A DNA stretch of 64,000 bases from Fusicatenibacter saccharivorans. Its GTDB lineage: Bacteria > Bacillota > Clostridia > Lachnospirales > Lachnospiraceae. The stretch lies in NCBI RefSeq assembly GCF_015557635.1, contig NZ_JADNOP010000012.1, positions 1 to 64,000 on the forward strand, given 5' to 3'. The notes beneath the pieces were generated by a model that was not told where the DNA came from, ran no database searches, and worked only from the letters and a program-made list of their open reading frames with translations. Shown here piece by piece: positions 42,329-51,864 of this stretch (within the stretch, counting starts at the first letter, position 1; the number at the start of each line of letters is the position of its first letter). A program made the translations under genes and the position numbers.

Positions 42329-43234
42329 TTAGATTTTGCCTGTCGCCATATCGTGTGCGACAAGGGCGGTATAGTAGCTGTCAATGGTATTCGGCGCATT
42401 GAACAGCACCGCTTTAAGGTACTGTTTAATGTTGCGGATTTTGGTGGTATTCTCTTTCATGCAGTCAAAGACAAATTCAATGTGGCTGCTGTTGAGCTTC
42501 ATAAACTTTGCCTTGACAAGCTCTGCCGGGTAATCGTCCCCGGCGATACGGATTGTCTTTCTCTTGCTGCATACCGTTTCAAGGATAATCGAAACAATTT
42601 CGTCTAAGCGGTCTTTGTCTACCTGCCCGTAGCGTACAAAATGGTCGTACTCGATATTGTCCTTGATGATTTCCTCATAAACGCTGTATGCGTCTGTCGC
42701 TTCCTTTCGTTTCCGTTCCGGCGGCGTAGCCGCTTCCCCGTCGTAAGGCAAGGGATTTAGGGAATGGATAGGAATGGAATCGGTACTTGATAAATCCGTA
42801 TTTGATTTTTCTTTTTTTGGTAAGTCAGTCTTTTGTATATCTTTATTTAATTGCGTTGGATTTTCCAACGTAGGTTTTTCCTGCGTAGGTTTTTCCAACG
42901 TTGGATTATCCAATGTAGGTAAATCCGATACAGGCGAGGTCTGCGGCTGCTCAAAGATTACATAGTCTGTGCCGCGCAAGCGTCCTTTCTCGTCGCGCTC
43001 CCTTGAACGCACGATATACCCGGCGCGTTCCAGTTCCTTAATGGCTTCCCGGATAGCGTCGATTTTCTCCCGGTTGATAAAGGACAGCCCCGCAAGGGTG
43101 TAGTCCCAATCCTCCGGCAAGGACAGCATTTGCGATAACAGCCCTTTTGCCTTTAGGGATAGCTCCTTATTGCGTAAGTGGTGGTTGCTCATAACCGTAT
43201 AGCCTTTGTTGCGCTCCACTCTGAAAACTGCCAT
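42329..43234 (-). CDS. Replication initiator-like (RepA_N/DUF6017) protein
   Basis: About 301 residues from ATG 43234 (MAVFRVERNKGYTVMSNHHL), which follows AAAGGAGTGATG. The N-terminal winged helix (SLKAKGLLSQMLSLPEDWDY) is that of plasmid and ICE initiators. A proline/threonine-rich linker contains a short repeat (NPTLEKPTQEKPTLENPTQ). The C-terminal DUF6017-like domain follows (YEEIIKDNIEYDHF, then SHIEFVFDCM). It may support replication of the mobilisable relic. Confidence 0.8.
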   Translation of the reverse strand: MAVFRVERNKGYTVMSNHHLRNKELSLKAKGLLSQMLSLPEDWDYTLAGLSFINREKIDAIREAIKELERAGYIVRSRERDEKGRLRGTDYVIFEQPQTSPVSDLPTLDNPTLEKPTQEKPTLENPTQLNKDIQKTDLPKKEKSNTDLSSTDSIPIHSLNPLPYDGEAATPPERKRKEATDAYSVYEEIIKDNIEYDHFVRYGQVDKDRLDEIVSIILETVCSKRKTIRIAGDDYPAELVKAKFMKLNSSHIEFVFDCMKENTTKIRNIKQYLKAVLFNAPNTIDSYYTALVAHDMATGKI

Positions 43235-43444
43235 AGCTTCATCACTCCTTTGCTGCATACCTGTTACGCAATAGAAACGCGATTTTGAGGGTTTAGGTAT
43301 CAATCCCTTATCCGCTGAAAACCGCGCCCGCAAAGCCGCATAAATCAAGGGCTTTTTCCTGCCTACTGCGTAACAAAGGGCATGAAAAAAGCGGCGTTCC
43401 TGTTCTTCCTTGTGGGAAGTGAGAAACGCCGCCTGTGCGGTGCG

Positions 43445-43807
43445 TTATTCTGCTTCTTCGGCTATGAGGTCTTGTATGACTTCGCCAAAGTCTGCCGTAA
43501 AGGAAAAAATGAAGTATTCCAAAACGGCGGGGTCTGCGTCCATAGGCTCGGCTTCCTCGGAAAAGGGCAAGCCCATAAGCCCATAGAGCATTTTTATGAT
43601 TTTGAACAGCTTTCCCCGGTCGGCGGGGGTGTTCATGGTAACAAGTACGTCGGTCAAGCGGTTTACGGTTTCCATGTCGCCGCCTGTCGTTACCCATACC
43701 ATTTCTGCGAATGGCTGCGTGATTGCTCCGGTTACAAGGTTTACCTTATCCTTGCTGATTTCGCCGGACGGGAGTATAATACCCTTGTCTAAAAGTACGT
43801 TTTTCAT
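43445..43807 (-). CDS. Conserved ICE protein of unknown function
   Basis: A 120-residue acidic protein (MKNVLLDKGIILPSGEISKD). GGAGGACGAC precedes the ATG. I do not recognise a domain. The composition matches the GC-rich Rep/MobC block rather than the AT-rich kinase and response-regulator genes, so it belongs to the Tn1549-like relic. Confidence 0.6.
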   Translation of the reverse strand: MKNVLLDKGIILPSGEISKDKVNLVTGAITQPFAEMVWVTTGGDMETVNRLTDVLVTMNTPADRGKLFKIIKMLYGLMGLPFSEEAEPMDADPAVLEYFIFSFTADFGEVIQDLIAEEAE

Positions 43808-43974
43808 GTCGTCCTCCTATAATCTGTGGTGCCAAAATGGTGCCCGGTCTTACAAAATCATCTTATGCGGAGATACGGCAAGATAAATGACAATACGCGG
43901 AAAACCTTGATTTTAAGCCATTTTTGCAAGGTTTTATAAACACTTGCGCGGGCTTATAAGAAGATTTCCGTCTA

Positions 43975-44478
43975 TCAAATCAATAAAAAATTATATTCTT
44001 GTCGTGTTAAATGTAACGCTACATTATTCCAAAATACTTTATGTTTCTTATGATCCATTACAAGTTTTCCCTTATTAATCATCGTTTCGGATTGCTTTTG
44101 AGTTATTTTTTGTTTATTATTTCGTCGTGCCAATGAAAAAATCTGCAGATCTACTTCTTCTATAGTGCTATTTATATCCATTACACAATCTGCACCAGCG
44201 TATATTAATTCTTTTTTCCATGACATACACAATAAAGAGGAAGCATCCGTCAAAATAATAATTGGTATCTGCGTTATTTTTCTAATAGCAGATATAATAT
44301 TACTTATGTTCTCTTTATAAAGGATCACTCCTATTATAAGCACATCATAAGAAAATAAACTCAAATTATGCAGTAAAATTTGTAGATTTTCTGCATAATC
44401 TGAGTTTACCTCATTGAATAGTTTTTGATATGATTGATTGTCAAAATATGCTAATATTTTGTATTTTGTGTCTTTCAT
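43975..44478 (-). pseudogene. Response regulator truncated in its output domain
   Basis: 167 residues with a diverged receiver (the usual phosphorylation strand reads DVLIIGVILY, without a clear aspartate) and the beginning of an OmpR-type winged helix (GKLVMDHKKHKVFWNN, then LTRQEYNFLLI). The frame stops there, about 60 residues short, at the junction with the relic segment on the left. Another fragment boundary lies near 43980. Confidence 0.7.
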
Positions 44479-44623
44479 ATTTCTATTTTAAAAAAGCAAC
44501 ACTTTCTATTTCTTCACAGGAAAATCATCAAATGCATTGTCATCTTTTGCAAAGCACACTTTCTTGCCGCATGCTCTGATATTCGCATGTGATCAGGTAC
44601 AAATGTGGGGCATTCATATTGCC

Positions 44624-46360
44624 CTATAATTTCCAACTTTTAATGGATTTTTCTTTTTCCCACATAGTTTTATAAAGAGGCACTGATTGTAATAATTCAT
44701 CATGTTTTCCGCAGCCCTGCAAAAAACCGTCAGATAAAACAAGTATCTGATCTGCATTTTGGATATAGGACAAAGTGTGTGATACAAGGAACACCGTCTT
44801 GCCCTTAATCATTTCTTCTATGCCCTTCTGTATTGCTACGGCATTTTCGGCATCCAGACTGGAAAGTGCCTCATCCAAAAGAATGATCGGAGAATCTTTC
44901 AAAATTGCCCTCGCAATAGCGACGCGCTGACGCTCACCGCCAGAAAGACTTGCGCCGCCCTCGCTGATAACCGTTTGATAGCCCTGTGGGAGCTTTTCTA
45001 TAAATTCGTGACAGTGAGCCTTTTTTGCCGCCTCTATTACCTGCTCATCCGTTGTGCTCTGGTTTCCCATCCGGATATTATTCATCATGGTATCCTGAAA
45101 AAGATATACTTCCTGAAAAACGACACTCACATGACGCACCAGATCACTATGCTTTAATGCTGCCGCATCTTTCCCATTCAACAGAATCCGCCCGTTTTTC
45201 GGCGTTATAAATCCCGGAATTAAATTAAGCAGAGTGGATTTGCCGCTTCCAGAAGGGCCAACCAATGCGGTGATCGTTCCGGGTTTAGCTGAAAAACTTA
45301 CATGGCTAACTGCTTCACGCTTTCCATCATAGCTAAACGATACATTTTCAAACCGTACATCGGCTTGTGTATCGGTAAACTGTGTAATTCCCTGTTTTTC
45401 ATTTTCAGTCGGCAGGTTGTTGATTTCTGCTATGTTATCCAACGATGCGTTTGCAAGATTCATCATGGCAAAGGAACCCATCAGAGCTTCCAGCGGACGG
45501 TAAAAAATAATACCCATGATTGCAAAAAACAAATAGGTTGCCGGGGCTAATGAACCAGAACGAATCATTGTAATGCCAACACCCAAGCTCAAAAACAGTC
45601 CCAGATTCAGACAAATCTTATAACCCATACTCCAATTCGTCAGCGTCGATTCATATCGGTCAGAAGCCGTGCAATATCCGTCCACCTGATTCTCCATGAG
45701 CTTACCAGATTGCTCCAGCCGGTATGCCTTGATCGTTTCCATGCCCTGTACATATTCCAGCGTGGAATCAATCATTGCCACCTGTGCATTTTTCTTATGC
45801 TCTCCCAGTTGAACCATGCCCTTTTGAAACTGCTGGTAGAGGATATAGCCGGGGATGATTCCCACAAACAGAAGAAGCGCCATACGCCAGTCCACACTAA
45901 GCAGCATCAGAGCAAATACAACCGTCATTATCATGCTGGAAACGAAACCGGCAATAATCTCCATGATATTCATTTCCACGAAACTCAAATCAGTTGTAAA
46001 CAAAGATGTAAGCTGGCTGATCTTGTCTTTTGTAAAGTAGTAGAGCGGAAACTGTTTGATTTTCGCCGCAATCGAAAGACGTTCATCCCGCATCATGGCA
46101 TAAGATACCGGACGCTGTTTTGCAATCGTAAAGTAATAAAAAACAAAATGCAGGACAGTATAAACCAGAAACATAAGGCTATACTGTATCAGTTTTTCCC
46201 TTGTAAACGAGCCGTCCAAAATATCTTTTATCGCAAGGAACAGCATGAAATATATCGCGCCCTCACAAATTGAGGTCAACGCCTGAAACAGCCACGCAAG
46301 ATAAAGCTGCTTTTTGCGCTCGCCTGCAAGGTCTAAGAATTTCCGTATCATAGCAATCAT
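44624..46360 (-). CDS. ABC exporter-fold protein 2, siderophore-type (YbtPQ/IrtAB-like)
   Basis: About 578 residues from ATG 46360 (MIAMIRKFLDLAGERKK), seven bases after GGGAGGTG and overlapping the upstream stop (ATGA). Six membrane segments are followed by an ATPase with GPSGSGKST, LSGGERQRVAIARA and LLDEALSSLD. Paired half-transporters of this fold import ferric siderophores in mycobacteria (IrtAB) and Yersinia (YbtPQ), and similar pairs accompany ECF genes in streptococcal ICEs. Its partner is the next gene upstream. Confidence 0.8.
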   Translation of the reverse strand: MIAMIRKFLDLAGERKKQLYLAWLFQALTSICEGAIYFMLFLAIKDILDGSFTREKLIQYSLMFLVYTVLHFVFYYFTIAKQRPVSYAMMRDERLSIAAKIKQFPLYYFTKDKISQLTSLFTTDLSFVEMNIMEIIAGFVSSMIMTVVFALMLLSVDWRMALLLFVGIIPGYILYQQFQKGMVQLGEHKKNAQVAMIDSTLEYVQGMETIKAYRLEQSGKLMENQVDGYCTASDRYESTLTNWSMGYKICLNLGLFLSLGVGITMIRSGSLAPATYLFFAIMGIIFYRPLEALMGSFAMMNLANASLDNIAEINNLPTENEKQGITQFTDTQADVRFENVSFSYDGKREAVSHVSFSAKPGTITALVGPSGSGKSTLLNLIPGFITPKNGRILLNGKDAAALKHSDLVRHVSVVFQEVYLFQDTMMNNIRMGNQSTTDEQVIEAAKKAHCHEFIEKLPQGYQTVISEGGASLSGGERQRVAIARAILKDSPIILLDEALSSLDAENAVAIQKGIEEMIKGKTVFLVSHTLSYIQNADQILVLSDGFLQGCGKHDELLQSVPLYKTMWEKEKSIKSWKL

Positions 46361-48096
46361 GCGTTTACACCTCCCATTTTCCATTGATCGGATTGCTCAA
46401 AGGCCGCCCACATATCCCGATACGGGGAGCAACGGTTTATCAATTCATCATGTGTGCCGCAGTCAATCACTTCGCCCTGTTCCAGAACCACAATCGAATC
46501 AGCTTCCTTGATACTGGAAAGACGGTGCGCTATTACGAGTACGGTTTTTTCCTCAGATAATTTAGCCAGCGCCTTTTGCAGTAAATCTTCATTATCGGCG
46601 TCAATGTAAGCCGTTGCCTCGTCAAGAATTACAACCGGCGCATTTTTCAGAATCGCCCTTGCCAATGTGATTCTCTGTTTTTCGCCGCCGCTCAACTTGG
46701 TTTCCTTGTCTATCACTGTGTCATAGCCCTTTGGAAGTCGCATAATAAAGTCGTGACATATGGCATCCTTGGCTGCCTGCATCATTTCTTTCTCCGTGGC
46801 CTCTGGGTTTCCCATCATAATGTTTTCCCTGATGCTCTTTTTGAACAGGAACGTATTCTGGGTCACAAAGGAAATCTGGGACATCAGATCGGATAGCGGG
46901 ATCTGGTTCAGCGGTACGCCTCCCAGGCAAATCTGTCCCTCGGTTATATCCCAAAACCGACAGATCAGGCTGGCCGCTGTACTTTTGCCGCTGCCGGAAA
47001 CACCGGCGAGCGCCGTTACTTTTCCGTCAGGAACAGTAAATGAGACATCTTTTAATACCAGCTGTTCTTCCCCATAGGAAAATGTAACGTGTTCAAACGC
47101 AATCGTGTGGTCGGCAAGTTCTGCCTTCGAGGCCGTATCCGCCATTTCATCCAGCTTCAGAATTTCGTCTATCTTTTTCGCAACAGAAGCGTTCATACCG
47201 ATATAATCAAAGTTATTAGAAACGGTTTCCAGCGGGATCAGCATGGCAAGCCCCATGAACAGATACATAATGTAGCTGGCCGCTGTCACGCTGCCGGAGA
47301 GATACATCAAACCGGCAAGCGGAAACAGGAACACAAGGTTGCTGTTTAAGTCGGCATGATTGAACGCAACATATTTCAGGCAGCTTTGGAACCACTCTGT
47401 TACAACGGTGCTGTAAGTACGGATGCTTTCCGACAGGCGGCTATAAGTGGATTCGTCGGCGGCAAATATCTTCAGTTCTTTCATGCCGTTGACATATTCC
47501 ACTGTCTTAACGCTGACGTCAGAAAACGCCTGATTAAATTCGTCCATTTTTTTCATCTGAACGATAATCATAAGAATACCGACAAGAATAAACAGAACGA
47601 CCGGAATCAGCATGATACCGGCTACTCTGATGTCCAATATCACCAGCAGGATTTCCATACATAGCGGTACAGCAAGACCAGAAATAATCTCTGGAATGTT
47701 ATGGGCGTAAAATGTTTCCAACTGCTCCATATTGTCCATAATGATTGTTTTGACCTGCCCGGATGCCGTTGTTTTCACATAGCCCATTGGTAAACGGGCA
47801 ATTTTACGGAACAGCTTTTTACGGGTTTCCCCCAATGTCTGGTAGGCTACCTTGTGAGAGATTTTTGTGCCGGTTCCAAACAGCAGATGTTTCAAAATGA
47901 TTGCTGCGGCAATCAGGCACACATATTGAAAAAGATTCTCTGTCCGTTCATTCAGAAAACAGGTCACAATGCCCCAAACGCCCAAATAGGGCAGGATGCC
48001 GCACAAAACAGACAGGACGCAGCAGATTACCGCGCCGATCAGGCGACGCTTATTTTTCTTATCAATTAGTCCAAACAGAGCTTTTACATCACTCAT
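46357..48096 (-). CDS. ABC exporter-fold protein 1, siderophore-type (YbtPQ/IrtAB-like)
   Basis: 579 residues: membrane domain then ATPase with GVSGSGKST, LSGGEKQRITLARA and VILDEATAYID. It overlaps its partner by 4 bp and the AraC-type sensor gene by 8 bp, so the operon is tightly coupled. A heterodimer with the 578-residue protein is expected. Direction of transport is inferred from the operon context, because the fold alone suggests export. Confidence 0.8.
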   Translation of the reverse strand: MSDVKALFGLIDKKNKRRLIGAVICCVLSVLCGILPYLGVWGIVTCFLNERTENLFQYVCLIAAAIILKHLLFGTGTKISHKVAYQTLGETRKKLFRKIARLPMGYVKTTASGQVKTIIMDNMEQLETFYAHNIPEIISGLAVPLCMEILLVILDIRVAGIMLIPVVLFILVGILMIIVQMKKMDEFNQAFSDVSVKTVEYVNGMKELKIFAADESTYSRLSESIRTYSTVVTEWFQSCLKYVAFNHADLNSNLVFLFPLAGLMYLSGSVTAASYIMYLFMGLAMLIPLETVSNNFDYIGMNASVAKKIDEILKLDEMADTASKAELADHTIAFEHVTFSYGEEQLVLKDVSFTVPDGKVTALAGVSGSGKSTAASLICRFWDITEGQICLGGVPLNQIPLSDLMSQISFVTQNTFLFKKSIRENIMMGNPEATEKEMMQAAKDAICHDFIMRLPKGYDTVIDKETKLSGGEKQRITLARAILKNAPVVILDEATAYIDADNEDLLQKALAKLSEEKTVLVIAHRLSSIKEADSIVVLEQGEVIDCGTHDELINRCSPYRDMWAAFEQSDQWKMGGVNA

Positions 48097-48751
48097 TACA
48101 ATTCATCTCCTCCTTGCGGAATAGTGAAATTCCAAAATCTGTCCGATACTCCATTTTGCCAACCAGGTATAGCAATAGTTCCATGACTTTAATACGCATA
48201 AGGTAATTGCGGTACTGTTCCGGCAGCAAGAGCAGTTCGGTAAAAATATGCTCCACGCTTTTTGTCGCTGGTGCTATAAAACAGCCGCCCGCTGTAAAAA
48301 GCCCTTGAAAATCCATGTCCTCGTCAAACGCGATTGTCCCCAGCATGATATTCAGGCTGTTTATAATCTGCGGCAGATAAGCCACCACTGAAACACCAAC
48401 AAAAGGGTTTTTCCCAAAATCACAGCTTTTCAGGTGGCTTGCACCATTGAAAACAGAAATATAATGGTCGCTCATAACCATCTCCGGCTGGTTGCTGAAC
48501 AGCATATTCACTCGCCCATGAAAGCAATAGGTGACTTCAATAAAACGATCCTTACATTGGATGTTCTTTTGAATTGGAGTTGTGATATGAACATTGCTAT
48601 AAACAATTTCAGCACCAGGCATCACTTCAAAGCTCTGCATGGTGCCTTTCCCAAATTTTGGAGAAATTGTATATATCTTTGAATCCTTTTCAACGGAACA
48701 GTTACCGATCAGCTCATGGAAGAACAGGAGGTCATTTTCCATTCTCCTCAA
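48089..48751 (-). CDS. AraC/PchR-type sensor domain without HTH
   Basis: 220 residues resembling the N-terminal ligand-binding half of PchR-like AraC regulators (YCFHGRVNMLFSNQ, then KSVEHIFTELLLLPEQYRNY). It ends LFRKEEMNCNE where the AraC helix-turn-helix should begin. Because its stop overlaps the next start, the short form seems settled rather than a recent break. A TTG at 48751, seven bases after AAAGGAGG, is the likely start. It may bind the same ligand as the divergent full-length AraC protein and modulate it. Confidence 0.65.
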   Translation of the reverse strand: MRRMENDLLFFHELIGNCSVEKDSKIYTISPKFGKGTMQSFEVMPGAEIVYSNVHITTPIQKNIQCKDRFIEVTYCFHGRVNMLFSNQPEMVMSDHYISVFNGASHLKSCDFGKNPFVGVSVVAYLPQIINSLNIMLGTIAFDEDMDFQGLFTAGGCFIAPATKSVEHIFTELLLLPEQYRNYLMRIKVMELLLYLVGKMEYRTDFGISLFRKEEMNCNE

Positions 48752-50225
48752 GGTTCTGCCTCCTTTCTGACCGCAAGAAAAAATCGCGTAGTCGATGCAG
48801 ATTGTCGTAGGAAAGTGGGTAATCTTCCTGCTGTTTTCCGTTATCTAAATGAATCACTCTTGTACAGGCTGCCGCTAAAAATTCGTAATCATGGGTTACA
48901 ACAAAAATCACCTTTCCCATTTTAGAAAGCGTTTGAAATAACCCCGCAACCTGAATCATGCTGTCATAATCAAGTCCGCTAGTCGGTTCATCAAAAATCA
49001 AAACATCCTTACGGCATACCATACTGACTGCCACGGCCGCACGCTGCTTCTGGCCCCCGGAAAGTGTATTGGGATGGTGAGTACGGTACTCATAAATACC
49101 CAGCCGTTCCATTGCCTGTTTTGCTGCGTCCAAATCAGGATGCTTAATTCCAAATACACATTCCTTTTCCAACGTATCGGCAAATAACTGATAGCTTACG
49201 TCCTGCATCACCATATAGGAGTGTTTTAATCGGCTCTTTGCGTTCAGTTCTTTACCATCCCAAAGAATCTGTCCCGTACAGTTTGTGTGTAGGCCGCATA
49301 GTGTTCTGGAAAATGTAGATTTTCCGGCTCCGTTATGGCCGATAATTCCTATGATTTCTCCCGGTGCCGCATTCAAATTCAAATCGTCCAGAACCAGCTT
49401 TTTCTTATAGAACAAGGATAAGTTCCTGACTTCCAAAATCGGCTTTTGAGAATTTTCAGCAAAGGCTCTTGGCTGTACCTTTGACAAATCTAAAGCGCGA
49501 AGTCCCATACTGTGCCGCTGTTCCTCAGGAATAGAAAGAAACTGGCTCGGAGAAAACACAGCAGATATAGCCCCGTTTTCCATATACACAATGCGGTCAA
49601 CTAATTCCCTCAGATAATAAATCCTATGTTCTGCAATTAGAATGGTCTTGCCTTGTTTCTTTAGGAGTTCAAGTGTACGCCGCAAATCCTCAATAGCATC
49701 CATATCCAGATTGGAAGATGGTTCATCTAACAAGTAAATACTCGGAGACATAGCATAGATGGACGCAAACGCCACCTTTTGTTTTTCACCGCCAGACAAT
49801 TCAAATATGCTTCTCCCCGTCAGATGTGCTATATCTAAATCCGCAACTGTCTTTGAAATGCGTTCTTTCATTTTTTCCCTTGGATAAGTCAGATTTTCCA
49901 TTCCAAAGGAGATTTCACTGTCTGTATCTACATTAAAAAATTGAGAGCGTGGATTTTGGAATACAGACCCCACATACTCGGACACTTCGTATATGGGATA
50001 ATCCTGTATATCTTTACCGTCAACATAGGTTGTGCCGGTGACTTCTCCCGGATAAAAGTATGGAATCAGGCCATTCACAAGACGGGTCAATGTAGTTTTT
50101 CCACAGCCGCTTCGCCCACACAACAGCACACACTCACCTTTGTTGATTGTCAAATCAACATCGCGCAGTCCGCCATTTTGTAATGATTCCTGATAGGTAA
50201 AAGAAACCTTGTCAAAACGGATCAT
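48732..50225 (-). CDS. ECF transporter dual ATPase (EcfA-EcfA fusion)
   Basis: About 497 residues from ATG 50225 (MIRFDKVSFTYQES), coupled to the EcfT stop as TAATG. Two ATPase domains occur in one chain: GRSGCGKTT, LSGGEKQKVA and LLDEPSSNLD, then GHNGAGKST, LSGGQKQRAA and IFDEPTSGLD. This supplies both ATPases of an energy-coupling-factor importer. The partners are EcfT and the MptD-like S component upstream. Confidence 0.88.
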   Translation of the reverse strand: MIRFDKVSFTYQESLQNGGLRDVDLTINKGECVLLCGRSGCGKTTLTRLVNGLIPYFYPGEVTGTTYVDGKDIQDYPIYEVSEYVGSVFQNPRSQFFNVDTDSEISFGMENLTYPREKMKERISKTVADLDIAHLTGRSIFELSGGEKQKVAFASIYAMSPSIYLLDEPSSNLDMDAIEDLRRTLELLKKQGKTILIAEHRIYYLRELVDRIVYMENGAISAVFSPSQFLSIPEEQRHSMGLRALDLSKVQPRAFAENSQKPILEVRNLSLFYKKKLVLDDLNLNAAPGEIIGIIGHNGAGKSTFSRTLCGLHTNCTGQILWDGKELNAKSRLKHSYMVMQDVSYQLFADTLEKECVFGIKHPDLDAAKQAMERLGIYEYRTHHPNTLSGGQKQRAAVAVSMVCRKDVLIFDEPTSGLDYDSMIQVAGLFQTLSKMGKVIFVVTHDYEFLAAACTRVIHLDNGKQQEDYPLSYDNLHRLRDFFLRSERRQNLEENGK

Positions 50226-50965
50226 TAGCCTGCACCTCCTTTCAATTTCAGCCAGATTGACACCGACATAAACAAAGTGAACAGGATAAAACATACGGCA
50301 TCCGCAACACTAAAGTGGATTTCCTGCAAGCAGGTTCGGGGCTTCGGATTTTCCAGCCCCCTTGTAACAGCCGCCGCCGACAATTCATCCGCCACTTTCA
50401 GTGCTGACATCATCATCGGAACATAGATACATTCCACTGTTCGGGCCGGATGGGTCAGCAGACTTTTGACGGTTGGAGCTACATCGCGCATCCGCATGGC
50501 GTCGCTGATATAGCCCCAATCCTCATGCACCATAGGAAAATAGCGGAGCATGACCGTCAGAGGAATAACCATTGCTTTTGGCATATGAATACGGTTCATG
50601 GCCGCCATAAATTCATTTACCCTTGTCGTGCTGACTAAAATACCTCCGAGCATGGCACAAGGAAAGATTTTACGGATAAATACGGTAAATGTTACAATCG
50701 CAATCTGCAAAGTCCCTGTCAAATAATTTGTTCCAATGATATGCAGAACAACCATTCCCGCATAGACAGCAGCCATTCTTACCGTAAACCGCTTTGCTCC
50801 TACAAGGATGCCGAGAATCACAACGCATACAACCAGCGCAATCTCATAGAGTAAAGAGGGCGCAAGGAACAACGCAACATTTCCGACGATCAACAGATAT
50901 AGTTTTGTGCGAGGATCTAAATATAATGTGGCAAGTGTGTCTTTTGTTTGCAGTTGCATCTCCAT
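50225..50965 (-). CDS. ECF transporter transmembrane component EcfT
   Basis: A 246-residue CbiQ/EcfT protein with five to six membrane segments. The coupling motifs ALNRIHMPKAM-like (AAMNRIHMPKAMVIPL) and later SAAAVTRGLENPKPRT (A-R-G motif) contact the ATPases. Its start overlaps the stop of the S component (TAATG). Together with the dual ATPase it energises the substrate-binding component. Confidence 0.87.
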   Translation of the reverse strand: MEMQLQTKDTLATLYLDPRTKLYLLIVGNVALFLAPSLLYEIALVVCVVILGILVGAKRFTVRMAAVYAGMVVLHIIGTNYLTGTLQIAIVTFTVFIRKIFPCAMLGGILVSTTRVNEFMAAMNRIHMPKAMVIPLTVMLRYFPMVHEDWGYISDAMRMRDVAPTVKSLLTHPARTVECIYVPMMMSALKVADELSAAAVTRGLENPKPRTCLQEIHFSVADAVCFILFTLFMSVSIWLKLKGGAG

Positions 50966-51570
50966 TACACTACTCCGGCCTTTTCAAAATGCTTTTTCAA
51001 TAGTTTCTGGCCTACAAGACCGCTGATAGCAGCACAGATCAACACGCCGATAATCATTGCCGGGAGCATCCAGTTTTGCGCGGTTGAAACCATTGTGTCC
51101 ATATAGGTCTGTTCTGTTCCCTTTTCTACCAAATATTGCACATAGGCGTCGCGGTCAAACCAAAGCATACCGTAGGAGAAAACTGGGCTGAGAACAAAAA
51201 TCATGTAGGACAACAGGTTACGCCCTTTGTTTCTAAAGTTCCCGGAACCGGCCAGCAGATCGGCCACAACGCCGAGAATACAATATGCCAAACACATAGA
51301 CCAGTACATACCGAGTACGAACAGTACACCTCCTACCAAAATACCGGTGACAATGATTGGGCCATGCTTCGGCACCTTCGCCAGTATCAGCATATAAACC
51401 GGGCCGCACAGCAGCGCAATAGACAGCGGGCAAAGGAAAGTCAGTACAGGGAAGAACCCAAAGATAGCCTCGCCAATCATGGCACATACCATGTACAAAG
51501 CAGCAAGGATGCCGGTGGTAATCAAATCACGCACAGACAGCCCTTTTTTCATTTGTTGTGAATTAGACAT
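50965..51570 (-). CDS. MptD family ECF transporter S component
   Basis: About 201 residues from ATG 51570 (MSNSQQMKKGLSVRDLI), nine bases after AGGAGG. Five to six membrane segments and ITTGILAALYMVCAMIG and GPVYMLILAKV match the Trep_Strep/MptD group. S components bind the substrate. The neighbouring siderophore-type ABC pair suggests an iron chelate or related cofactor, but the substrate is not proven. It is the first gene of the operon. Confidence 0.83.
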   Translation of the reverse strand: MSNSQQMKKGLSVRDLITTGILAALYMVCAMIGEAIFGFFPVLTFLCPLSIALLCGPVYMLILAKVPKHGPIIVTGILVGGVLFVLGMYWSMCLAYCILGVVADLLAGSGNFRNKGRNLLSYMIFVLSPVFSYGMLWFDRDAYVQYLVEKGTEQTYMDTMVSTAQNWMLPAMIIGVLICAAISGLVGQKLLKKHFEKAGVV

Positions 51571-51864
51571 TTTCAACGTCCTCCTATTTATTATTTGCTG
51601 GCAGAAGCCTCATTGACCTACGCACAAAATCGTGATAGAATTGCTGTGATTAGAGTCAGCTAACCAGCCAGTAATGCCATTCTACTCAGTGATTTTTTTG
51701 GTGTCAAATCCGGCAAAAAAGGTCAAAACAGGAGTTAAAAGTGGAAAAACAACCGGATATATCAGTGCTTTTTGTGGTTTTGCTGACAGCCTTTGCGACA
51801 TTTTGGAGCATAAAAAAAGATACTGCGGATTATTCCGACTACATAAGAAACGGGGGTGAGCAGG
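51571..51864. promoter_or_regulatory. Divergent promoter region of the ECF/ABC operon and AraC gene
   Basis: This 294-bp region separates the divergent AraC regulator and the uptake operon. It is where an AraC/PchR-type activator would bind. I see no clear Fur or DtxR box. The stretch 51640-51700 is AT-rich and could hold both promoters. Confidence 0.4.

Larger units (their letters stand above)
38227..43974. mobile_element. Composite relic of a Tn1549-like mobilisable element
   Basis: Broken genes mark both edges (kinase at 38.28 kb, response regulator at 43.98 kb). Between them lie an excisionase-like HTH, an XRE regulator, a mobC-relaxase fusion, truncated pcfB, DUF5348 and a rep-like gene. 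Base composition changes sharply between AT-rich 38.2-40.3 kb and GC-rich 40.7-43.8 kb. Several rearrangements are needed to explain the order, and the exact ends are not known. Confidence 0.55.

Noticed and set aside
42850-42930. Short tandem repeats as a CRISPR-like or regulatory array
   Set aside because: They encode the proline/threonine-rich linker (PTLENPTLEKPTQ type) of the Rep-like protein and stay in frame.
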